A stretch of DNA of 64,000 nt from Rhodanobacter sp. T12-5 (GTDB taxonomy: Bacteria; Pseudomonadota; Gammaproteobacteria; Xanthomonadales; Rhodanobacteraceae): contig NZ_NPKN01000009.1 of assembly GCF_008329435.1 (NCBI RefSeq), positions 142,810 through 206,809 of the forward strand, written 5' to 3'. Made by a program: the position numbers and the translations under genes. Shown here piece after piece: positions 8,781 to 16,411 of this stretch. How positions within the stretch are numbered: the stretch's first letter is position 1; every line of letters begins with the position of its first letter. The notes beneath the pieces were generated by a model. That model saw nothing but the letters and a program-made list of their open reading frames with translations, searched no databases and was not told the origin of the DNA.

Positions 8781-11700
8781 TTATGCATCTGGCAATGATG
8801 CATGGCCGGCCTGTGAGCCATTCTGTGGCAAGGGCAGGCCCCAAGCCGAGCGAAGAGCTTCGATCGCGCTGGCTATTCCAGGCGACCTTTCGGAAGCCTC
8901 ATCGAGGCGTTCCCGTAGAAATTTTACCGTTGTTTCTGAGCTTTGATTAATCCACTGTCTGAACATCGGGGACTGGCCACTCAACAGGGCTACGCCTTCG
9001 TCAACCGAAAGAAGTGGTATCACGACGTGGCGAACTGAGTCGTCAGACTTGCTCTCAAAATCTCCAGCTTCTAGGAGGGCGCCATTGCCTGCCAGAAGAA
9101 GCGACGGAAGATCTGCGACTGCGACTCCCGCATTCATCTGGTCTCGCATATTCTGAAGGAGCACATGTCTCGCGTTGAGACCAAGGAATGAAACTCCCGT
9201 GAACCATCGTGAGCGATAGTCAGGATCGGCTACCGACAGAACTTGCGGGAGCGTGGCAGATAGAGGGTCAAATAGCGACGATATATCAAGTGCTTCGGAT
9301 AGATCAGCGGAGAGGTCTATCGCGATGGTAAGTGGCTCCCCGTTCTCTGAGATCGCTTCAATCCAGGTAGCAGTCGCCACGTCGTTCAATTTTTCACGAG
9401 CAAACAACTGCGCCTTAGACGCGATCGAATCATCAGATTTAATCAAGATGCGTACGATTCGAGACACAGTGGCATCAAAGGAGTGGGCCTTTAACTTATT
9501 CCAGAAACCTTCGTAACGCGGAAAGCCTTCAATGAAAGCTTTATGCACATCTGCATCGAGCAGGCCCAAGTAAACGTCGAGCCTATCTAAAATGTCTTCT
9601 ATCGGCAGTCTGCCGATTGATCCCTCTCGGACTCGGGCTGAGAAAAGCAGCTGAGCGAGCAATTTCAGCGATGCATTAGCGGATGTTGCGTCAATAAAAG
9701 ATGTAACCTGAGAGGATTTAGGCTTACCAAACTCATCTATGTAACGATTGATTTCCCCGCGGAGATCGGGTTGCTTGGCAAAGTATTCAGTCCAGCCACC
9801 AGGCTGAGGTAGCGCCTGGGTCGATTTGGTCAGAATGAACAGGGACACAAGTATTGGTAGCACAAGAAAATTATTCTGGCTAAATGCTTCATCGAGTCGC
9901 CCTGACAGAACTCCCGAGTTCGAAAGAGACGCAAGCTCATCTGCGGCCCTCGACTCAACGTTTCGTAGCAGTCCAAGTGAAATGAGTGAAACTCTCATGC
10001 CAACCGCATCAGCAGTTCGCTCTCGAACGAACTTAGCAGCCGCTTCCGCCAAGCTGCTCCAAGATGAAATCGCACTGGTCGCGAGAACAGCGCGCAAACG
10101 CTCCTCCGTGGCCATGTCGGTAAGTGAAGCGATATCTTTAGTAAGCTGAGCTCTAACGTCTTCCTCCGTTACCAAGCTCTTAAGGCGCTTCAAAAGATTC
10201 GTGTCTGACTTGCAAGCAACGGCAACAGCGATGAAGTTGTCAGCCGCTCCAGGTACCGCAATCTTCTCTGGAAGGTATGCGTCTGCCTGAATGTCTGAAA
10301 ATGCCTGTAACCAGAAGCTCGAGAAGACCCCCGCGAAGCCTGGGCTCGAGGTCACGGGTGCCGGCAGGGCACTCGTCCGGTCGACTATGAGATCGACAAA
10401 AGATTGCCTCTCTCGCGCATCACATTTTTGAAGGATGGATAGAAGTGCTGCCGATTCGACGTTGCTAAACGTGGCCCACGGGCTAGTAACCCGCAGCGAA
10501 GATCTGAGGGTCTTCCAAATGTGGCGAATTTCAGGTGAATCCTCTGGTGCGAGCTCATTCATCAGAGACACCGTGTTCAAGATTGCATCAGGGTTTATCG
10601 ATGATTGGTCTCGGAACCACTCGACAATGCGCGTCAGAATGAGATTGAAACTGGGCACCGTTGAAAGCTGATCGAATTTTTTACTGTCGTGGCTCTGGAT
10701 AGCATTTCGCAGAGGTTGGTCGAGTATGACTTCTTCAGCCAGCTCAGGGTTGACACCGAAATGTACCGCAGAAACGGATCTCTGCCAGTTAGGGTCCAGT
10801 TCCTCGATGCCGGCCACTGGTGAGGCGATTGCCTGGATAATATTCGCTTCAATGGTTCCGCGAAAAACGCAATAGTAAGCAATGGAAGCATAGGGTATCT
10901 CTGAATCTCGCCACTGTAGTCTGCACAAGACGATGTTGTTCACGAGAGTATTGATGCTTCGGGGAGTAATGGTGGTATCAGTCTGGGCAGCGAGGAACCT
11001 GTCGTAGAATCGACCCGTAATATGTGGCCATTCCTCCGGCATTTCCTCTCCGAAGACATAGGACATCTGTTGTTTGAGATAGGCATTCCATCCTGTGAGA
11101 ACAGGGCGGGTTACGCGAAAGCAAAGATCAAACGTCTTCTCCATAAATGAGCGCGACTGGCTGTCAGCTGACGCGGGGTCGAGCGATGCGTACATCCTAC
11201 GGATCGCTTCTTCATCGATTGGAAGTATGACGGTTGGCTGCTGGACCGCCTTGCGGACATGCTGAGTCTCAACGGCGCCAAGGAAGAATCCCCTGATCGT
11301 CGCCCACATACTGATTGCTTCGTCGTGGGGTAGCCTATCAAGATTGTCGATTACCAAAATTATTCGCCGAGTGGGCGATGCGACGGACTCCATCACCTCG
11401 CGAAAAAAGTCTTGAAACTCTATCGTTGTAGGGTCGGGGTCGCGCGTGACGCGATTCCTGTTCCTCTGAACTTGACGGCTCATGAAGAGCGAAAGAATGG
11501 ATTCGTCCTCGTGCGGCGTTCTATGCGTCCTCCAGTTAGCAGCCTTAAAGAAGCCGAGCGAGGCTGGAAGTCTGTGTGGCCTCCAGCACCAATAGACGAT
11601 TGCCGCGATTATTCCGGGCATAAGCACAAGTGAGAGGCCACCAAAAAACGCAATCGTGTCAACAGCCGTGTGCCCTTTCGCCAAGGCGGCTTTATACCAA

Positions 11701-12194
11701 TCCCTTGATATGAGCTGCATTCCAAGGGGAATGAGAAAGAGGGACAGCACTATAGCCCGACCCGAAGTCGTTAGTGTCGGCGTTACAGTTGTATCGGTGA
11801 CTTCGACACGCCTATTGAGTCGGTCTAATCGATCGCGCCATTGCTTTTCGGTTATCTCTGTTGGAAGTTCCTTGCCGATAAGGAAGTGGATGAGAGCGTC
11901 AAGGAATGCTCTCCTTGGTGGATCATTTTGATGAACCCAAGCGTCGTACGTGAAAAAACATGTCTCCACTTTGGTGTCTTTGGATAGTGCCTCTTGCACC
12001 AAGTTGACGACCGTCGATTTTCCGCTTCCCCAAGGCCCGAGAAGCCCAACGACTTTTAGGTTGCGATTGTCTCGAATTACCTCAGCGATCGCAGAGGCAA
12101 CTTTCCCGTGGGGGCCAAAGGAATCTCTGTCTGATGCAACGTCAGGTATGAAGCGAGTTGTCTCCGCCGCAGAGACCTCGGTTGTTTCAGTCAT
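8781..12194 (-). CDS. KAP-family P-loop NTPase with two membrane helices (1137 aa)
   Basis: A large membrane-anchored NTPase of the KAP (Kidins220/ARMS-PifA) family. The Walker A is GPWGSGKS at about residues 53-60. As in other KAP proteins, the P-loop domain is interrupted by two transmembrane helices (about 147-163 and 180-203). The Walker B region ILVIDNLDRL is near residues 279-288. Beyond about residue 520 lies a long, helical C-terminal region of some 600 residues that I cannot assign. KAP NTPases include PifA, which excludes phage T7, and the family is often plasmid- or prophage-borne. Codon use is visibly less GC-rich than in the genes on either side, which suggests separate acquisition. 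Its placement 3 kb from an hsd operon suggests defence, but that is inference. Confidence 0.88.
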   Translation of the reverse strand: MTETTEVSAAETTRFIPDVASDRDSFGPHGKVASAIAEVIRDNRNLKVVGLLGPWGSGKSTVVNLVQEALSKDTKVETCFFTYDAWVHQNDPPRRAFLDALIHFLIGKELPTEITEKQWRDRLDRLNRRVEVTDTTVTPTLTTSGRAIVLSLFLIPLGMQLISRDWYKAALAKGHTAVDTIAFFGGLSLVLMPGIIAAIVYWCWRPHRLPASLGFFKAANWRTHRTPHEDESILSLFMSRQVQRNRNRVTRDPDPTTIEFQDFFREVMESVASPTRRIILVIDNLDRLPHDEAISMWATIRGFFLGAVETQHVRKAVQQPTVILPIDEEAIRRMYASLDPASADSQSRSFMEKTFDLCFRVTRPVLTGWNAYLKQQMSYVFGEEMPEEWPHITGRFYDRFLAAQTDTTITPRSINTLVNNIVLCRLQWRDSEIPYASIAYYCVFRGTIEANIIQAIASPVAGIEELDPNWQRSVSAVHFGVNPELAEEVILDQPLRNAIQSHDSKKFDQLSTVPSFNLILTRIVEWFRDQSSINPDAILNTVSLMNELAPEDSPEIRHIWKTLRSSLRVTSPWATFSNVESAALLSILQKCDARERQSFVDLIVDRTSALPAPVTSSPGFAGVFSSFWLQAFSDIQADAYLPEKIAVPGAADNFIAVAVACKSDTNLLKRLKSLVTEEDVRAQLTKDIASLTDMATEERLRAVLATSAISSWSSLAEAAAKFVRERTADAVGMRVSLISLGLLRNVESRAADELASLSNSGVLSGRLDEAFSQNNFLVLPILVSLFILTKSTQALPQPGGWTEYFAKQPDLRGEINRYIDEFGKPKSSQVTSFIDATSANASLKLLAQLLFSARVREGSIGRLPIEDILDRLDVYLGLLDADVHKAFIEGFPRYEGFWNKLKAHSFDATVSRIVRILIKSDDSIASKAQLFAREKLNDVATATWIEAISENGEPLTIAIDLSADLSEALDISSLFDPLSATLPQVLSVADPDYRSRWFTGVSFLGLNARHVLLQNMRDQMNAGVAVADLPSLLLAGNGALLEAGDFESKSDDSVRHVVIPLLSVDEGVALLSGQSPMFRQWINQSSETTVKFLRERLDEASERSPGIASAIEALRSAWGLPLPQNGSQAGHASLPDA

Positions 12195-12653
12195 TGATTT
12201 CCCCTCCTGAGAGCCGTAATGGTACGCCGGGCGGGAGCGGGCTGATAGGGTTAGTAGCTTGACCTGATTTCGATCAAGTCACGCGGCTAGGTCATCGACT
12301 GCACACACTGGCCATCCCAACAGCGGCCGTTCGCGAGGGACAGAAACGGGTGGTCTCTGCCGGTCAGAGTCGGCCTGAGAGTGATCATACGGGTCGGCGT
12401 GCTCGTCATCGCCGATCGGTGGTGTGTTGCAAGCGCCCCGGTGCGCGCAGCTCCTCCTGGCAACATGGGCCGCGGCGAGCCGGACTCATCATGGCGCCGT
12501 TTTCAGGGCGTTTCGGGTGGCCGGTTTCGACCGGAATATGCGCGCGTGGTCGATTGAAAAAAGTTTCAGACCTACATCACCCTGATGAGACGGGGCGATT
12601 CCGTCTTGCGTTTGGGTGTTTCCGCTCTGAAGCGCCTCCTGGGATGGACTCGC
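12195..12653 (+). other. Intergenic region between the KAP gene and the next module
   Basis: 459 bases with no convincing gene. It should hold the promoter of the minus-strand KAP gene. Near 12558-12588 there is a motif resembling one at 6170-6197 (core ATCACCC, about 27 alignable bases, mostly transitions). Each copy stands roughly 65-75 bases before a short membrane-peptide gene. Short frames in this stretch look like noise. Confidence 0.4.
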
Positions 12654-12758
12654 ATGATCCCTGAGAAGAACGATGTCGTGACTTGCGTCCTTGTCGTGAC
12701 GGTCGCCCTGCTGTTGGGCTTTATCCGCTGCAGCACCGGCCTCACGACGCCGGACTGA
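12654..12758 (+). CDS. Small single-span membrane peptide (34 aa)
   Basis: 34 residues starting MIPEKNDVVTC, with one hydrophobic helix (VLVVTVALLLGFI) and a short polar tail. A GGGATGGA sits about 8 bases before the ATG. It is followed 27 bases later by the hairpin that precedes the DUF932 gene. The layout matches the short membrane peptide at 6263. No family is recognised and function is unknown. Confidence 0.4.
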   Translation: MIPEKNDVVTCVLVVTVALLLGFIRCSTGLTTPD

Positions 12759-12784
12759 TCCACTATCTACCACTGCGACATACA

Positions 12785-12814
12785 CCGAAGGCCCGGGACT
12801 CCCCGGGCCTTCGG
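12785..12814 (+). terminator. Strong hairpin upstream of the DUF932 gene
   Basis: A perfect 13-bp stem (12785-12797 with 12802-12814) and a 4-base loop, followed by GCGTTTATGCCGC. The hairpin before radC is followed by the near-identical GCGTTTGTGCCGC. The stem ends 31 bases before the likely start at 12846. Confidence 0.75.
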
Positions 12815-12845
12815 CGTTTATGCCGCCACCAAAGAGGAAATGCAC

Positions 12846-13864
12846 ATGCACCTGGTCCAAACGATGGCCTATGCCGGCGAGAAGCCGTGGCATGGCCTGG
12901 GAAATAAGCTTGAGGCCCAGCAACCCATCGAGGTCTGGAGGGTCAACGCCGGCATGGCCTGGGAAATAAGCTTGAGGCCCAGCAACCCATCGAGGTCTGG
13001 AGGGTCAACGCCGGCATGGACTGGCAGATTGAGGCATCCGAAGTCCGTTACATCAGCGGGAACAACCACGTGGGCGTCATCAACGCCTTTCCGGAGCAGA
13101 AGGTGCTGTATCGCTCCGACACCAAGGCGCCGTTGGCGGTGGTCAGCAAGCGCTTCCAGGTCGTCCAGCCGGGCGAGATCCTGGAGTTCTACCGCGACCT
13201 GACGGCCTGCAACGGCTTTGAGCTGGAAACGGCCGGTGTACTGCGCCAGGGACGCAAGTTCTGGGCGCTGGCGCGCACCGGCCAGAGCACCACGCTGAAG
13301 GGCCGGGACAAGGTCGATGGCTACCTGCTGCTGGCAACGGCCTGCGACGGCACCCTGGCGACGACGGCGCAGTTCACCAGCGTCCGCGTAGTCTGTAACA
13401 ACACGCTACAGATTGCCTTGGGGCAGGCCAACGGCGCCATCAAGGTGCCACACCGTAGCGCGTTTGACCCGGAGGCAGTGAAGCGGCAGCTGGGTATCAC
13501 CGTGTCGTCGTGGGACGGCTTCGTGGCGCGGATGAAGGCGCTGGTGGATCGTCCGGTCGATCCGGATTCTGCCGAAGGCCTGTTGCGCCGCGTCCTGACT
13601 TACCAGGGGCCGGACACCAAGGCCACGGTGGTCAACGAGCAGGCCGTCGCCACGGTGCGGGCGCTGTACGAGGGCGGCGGCCAGGGGGCGCAGATGGCGT
13701 CCAGTCGTGGCTCGGCGTGGGGCCTGCTCAACAGCGTGACCGAGTACATCGATCACCACCGGCGCGCCAGGAGCAACGACCACCGCCGCGACGCTGCGTG
13801 GTTCGGCCAGGGGGCGCAGATCAAGCAGCGCGCCTGGGACGAAGCCATGAAGCTGGTGGCCTGA
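12846..13864 (+). pseudogene. DUF932 protein disrupted by a 62-bp tandem duplication
   Basis: DUF932 (phage/plasmid-related) proteins are common on plasmids and integrative elements; their activity is unknown. The N-terminus (MHLVQTMAYAGEKPWHGLGN) is typical and starts at 12846 behind AGAGG. Bases 12889-12957 are repeated exactly at 12951-13019, a 62-bp tandem unit. Because 62 is not a multiple of three, the reading frame is lost inside the second copy. Removing one unit restores a continuous 318-residue protein running through NAGMDWQIEASEVRYISG to the stop at 13864. A shorter product of 282 residues could still be made from the ATG at 13016, which has GGAGGG about 12 bases upstream but lacks the conserved N-terminus. 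Confidence 0.8.
12889..13019. repeat. 62-bp tandem duplication inside the DUF932 gene
   Basis: Two exact copies with a period of 62 bases. GGCATGG occurs at 12889, 12951 and 13013, so the event is bounded by 7-bp microhomology, as expected for replication slippage. The copies are identical over 69 bases, so the event is recent or a read/assembly artefact. Confidence 0.95.
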
Positions 13865-13877
13865 GGGGAAGCATGTC

Positions 13878-14330
13878 ATGGGACTGGACATGTACCTGGA
13901 GGCGAAGCGCCACCTGCCGCCCTACGACGCGGAGCTTGCACCTGTCCGCGAAGCCATCGGACGGACCATGGGCTACACCCCGCCCAAGGAAAAGCCCGGC
14001 AACGATGCGACCCTCATGGAGATCACCGATGTCATCGTCCGGGTGGGCTATTGGCGGAAGTGCGATCCCCTGCACCAGTGGTTCGTGAGCAACGTCCTGG
14101 AGGGCTACGACGATAGCCGGGCCGCTTACGTGTCGCCGGAGGTATTGGCCGAGCTTTAAAAACGGCTTGACTGGGTCAGCGACGATCCGCAGCGTGCCAG
14201 CGAGCACTTCGTCAGCGAGGACGACGAACCGATGAGCGAAAGCGACATCGACTACACCCTGAAAGTCGTGGTGCACGCCAAGACGCTGCAGGAACGCGGG
14301 TGGGACATCTATTACCGCGCCAGTGGGTAA
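13878..14330 (+). pseudogene. Hypothetical mobile-element protein with an in-frame stop
   Basis: The frame begins MGLDMYLEAKRHLPPYD, the typical start of a small phage/plasmid protein family of unknown function; the family's YWRKCDPLHQWFV region is present near residue 55. Translation stops at TAA (14157-14159) after 93 residues. The same frame continues cleanly for 56 more codons (KRLDWVSDDPQRASEHFVSE onward) to a TAA at 14328-14330, ending WDIYYRASG. A single C-to-T change (CAA to TAA) would explain the interruption. It follows the damaged DUF932 gene by 13 bases. The 93-residue fragment may still be made. Confidence 0.65.
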
Positions 14331-14357
14331 CGACCCGTGGAAAGCCCACCACCCACC

Positions 14358-14393
14358 GCCCGGCTGATGCCTATGCATCGGCCGGGCTTTTTT
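14358..14393 (+). terminator. Rho-independent terminator/leader hairpin before the YqaJ gene
   Basis: Stem GCCCGGC/GCCGGGC plus an inner GATGC/GCATC with one mismatch and a CTAT loop, followed by six Ts (14388-14393). It ends 23 bases before the ATG at 14411, so it either ends the upstream unit or serves as a leader attenuator. Confidence 0.85.
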
Positions 14394-14410
14394 ATGCCTG
14401 GAGAATCCCG

Positions 14411-15409
14411 ATGAGCAAGCAAAACGCGGCCGTGAGGCTGGTCGATACCAAGAAACTGCCCTATGGGCAGTGGCTGGATGTGCGGCGCAACGGCATTGGC
14501 AGCTCGGACGCTGCCGCCGCTGTCGGCCTGTGTCCGTACAAGAGTCAGCTCGAACTGTGGATGGAAAAGACCGGCCGCACGCTGCCGGAAGACGTACGCC
14601 CCGGCCAGGATGACCCGCGCTACTGGGGCACCTTGCTGGAGCCGATGGTGGCGATGGCCTACCAGGAACGCACCGGCCACAAGGTGCGCAAGCTGAACGC
14701 CGTGCTCCAGCACCCGACGTTCCCCTACATGTTGGCGAACATCGACCGGGAAATCGTCGGCGTGCCGGATGTGCAGGTGCTGGAGTGCAAGACCGCCGGC
14801 GAGTTCGGTTCACGGCTGTGGAAGGACGGCGTGCCCGAGTATGTCCAGCTGCAGGTGCAGCACCAGCTGGCCGTCACCGGCAAGGCCGCCGCCGATGTGG
14901 CAGTGCTCCTGTGCGGGCAGCAACTGGAAATTCACCGCATCGAGCGGGACGACGACATCATTGCCCGTCTGGTGGTGCTGGAAACCCGGTTCTGGGAGTA
15001 CGTGGAGAAGGACATCGAGCCCACCGCGGACGGCAGCGAGTCGGCGGGCAAGGCGCTGCGGCAGCTCTACCGTGGCAACGACACCAAGGCGGATTTCACC
15101 AGCGACGAAGACCTTAGCCGCACCTTCGACACCCTGGCGAAGCTCAAGGAAGAGCTGGACGCGATGCAGGACGAGGCCGAATCGCTCAAGCAGGTGATCC
15201 AGCAAGCCATGGGGGACGCCAGCAAGGCGGTGTTCGCCCACGGCGAGGTGACGTTCAAGCGGGCCAAGGACAGCAACGCGCTGGATACGAAGCGACTGGT
15301 GGCCGAGTGTCCGGATGTCGCCGCCATGTACGCCGTGACCCGCCCCGGCGCGCGCCGGTTCGTGCTGTCGCGGACTTCCGACAACGATCAGAGGACAACG
15401 ACATGCTGA
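14411..15409 (+). CDS. YqaJ-family (lambda-exo-like) viral recombinase/exonuclease
   Basis: A 332-residue protein of the PD-(D/E)xK YqaJ/lambda exonuclease family, which resects double-stranded ends for phage or ICE recombination. Visible motifs: GIGSSDAAAAVGLCPYKSQ near residue 30 (start of the fold), WGTLLEPMVAMAYQERTG (conserved Glu), ANIDREIVG and the catalytic LECKTA. The region after about residue 210 contains a predicted coiled coil (LAKLKEELDAMQDEAESLKQ). The ATG at 14411 was preferred over an upstream one at 14300 because GGAGAA lies 7 bases before it, behind a terminator. The 3' end overlaps the next gene by 7 bases, so the two work as a pair. Confidence 0.9.
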   Translation: MSKQNAAVRLVDTKKLPYGQWLDVRRNGIGSSDAAAAVGLCPYKSQLELWMEKTGRTLPEDVRPGQDDPRYWGTLLEPMVAMAYQERTGHKVRKLNAVLQHPTFPYMLANIDREIVGVPDVQVLECKTAGEFGSRLWKDGVPEYVQLQVQHQLAVTGKAAADVAVLLCGQQLEIHRIERDDDIIARLVVLETRFWEYVEKDIEPTADGSESAGKALRQLYRGNDTKADFTSDEDLSRTFDTLAKLKEELDAMQDEAESLKQVIQQAMGDASKAVFAHGEVTFKRAKDSNALDTKRLVAECPDVAAMYAVTRPGARRFVLSRTSDNDQRTTTC

Positions 15410-16296
15410 AAGGCTTGGCGATTACCCCGCCCGTGATCGGGCGGATTTCCATTGGCCGGGTGGTCGAGCGCAACGGCAAGCGCCTGCCCGAGAAGGACGA
15501 CCAGTTCACCCTCACCACTCAAGTGCAGACTCGGGATGGTTGGCTGTTGCACCCATTGGACGAGAAGCTGCGCAAGGAAGCGGAGGGCCAGAAGCTGCGG
15601 TCGATCCCGGTGCGGATGCTGTTCAACAATCCGGACCTCAACCTGCGGGCGGACTACTCGCTGTTCGATCGCACCACGGGGCGACCGGCATGCGTGGGCA
15701 ACGGCGAGACCTGCCGGCGCATGGGTAAGGACGGCGTGTCGAGCCTGCCGTGCCCTGGGCCGGATGCTTGCGCGTTCGCGCAGGGAGCGTGCAAGGCCTA
15801 CGCCCGGCTTAACGTGGTGGTGGGGGAGGGCGATGACGATGCGCTGGGCAGCTTCGTTCTGCGTACCACGTCGTACAACACCATCCGCACCCTCGCGGCT
15901 CGGCTGGCGTATTTCAGCGCAGTGTCGGGTGGGCTGCTGGCCTGCCTGCCGCTGGAACTGAAGCTGCGGGGCAAGTCCACCACGATGAGCTACGGCACGC
16001 CGATCTATTACGTGGATCTCGTGGTGCGTTCCGGCCTGACCCTGGAGCAAGCCATCGTGCAAGCGCGGGAGCTAGGCGAGCGACGACAGGCGAATGGATT
16101 CGACCAGAGCGCTTTGGAGGAAGCGGCGGGTCAGGGATTTGCGAACGGGGCCTTCGAGGAGCTGGAAGAAGACGGGGCGGTGGTCGTGGAGGAATTCTTT
16201 CCAACCGAGGGCGCAGAAGCCCCGCAACCTCGGCAGATGGCAGGGGGATTACGAGCGCGTCTGGAGGCGAAGGTGAAGCCGGCAGCAGCAATCTAG
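15403..16296 (+). CDS. gp3-like 'hydrolase or metal-binding' mobile-element protein
   Basis: A 297-residue protein that commonly travels with YqaJ-type exonucleases on plasmids and ICEs, labelled in databases as hydrolase/metal-binding or gp3-like (recombination-directionality-factor-like). It has five cysteines in the middle (C97, C104, C117, C123, C130), enough for a zinc site, and an acidic, low-complexity C-terminus. The ATG at 15403 sits inside the end of the YqaJ gene behind AGAGGACAACG; an upstream ATG at 15307 is deep in that gene and unlikely. By analogy with phage pairs it might assist annealing or excision, but no motif here proves it. Confidence 0.65.
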   Translation: MLKGLAITPPVIGRISIGRVVERNGKRLPEKDDQFTLTTQVQTRDGWLLHPLDEKLRKEAEGQKLRSIPVRMLFNNPDLNLRADYSLFDRTTGRPACVGNGETCRRMGKDGVSSLPCPGPDACAFAQGACKAYARLNVVVGEGDDDALGSFVLRTTSYNTIRTLAARLAYFSAVSGGLLACLPLELKLRGKSTTMSYGTPIYYVDLVVRSGLTLEQAIVQARELGERRQANGFDQSALEEAAGQGFANGAFEELEEDGAVVVEEFFPTEGAEAPQPRQMAGGLRARLEAKVKPAAAI

Positions 16297-16369
16297 GGAC
16301 TGGGGCGCGTCAGATGACGTCGAAATGGCTTTGCGGTCCGGTCAAATCATCGCGGCACACACGAGGAGG

Positions 16370-16406
16370 TCCGCCAGGGGGGGGGGCTGGTACATCCCCT
16401 GGCGGA
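16370..16406. terminator. Inverted repeat with a G10 run between convergent genes
   Basis: An 11-bp stem (16370-16380 with 16396-16406) encloses a loop that starts in a run of ten Gs (16377-16386). It lies between the convergent gp3-like and DUF3987 genes. There is no T-run, so termination is only suggested by position. Confidence 0.4.
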
Positions 16407-16411
16407 GAGGC

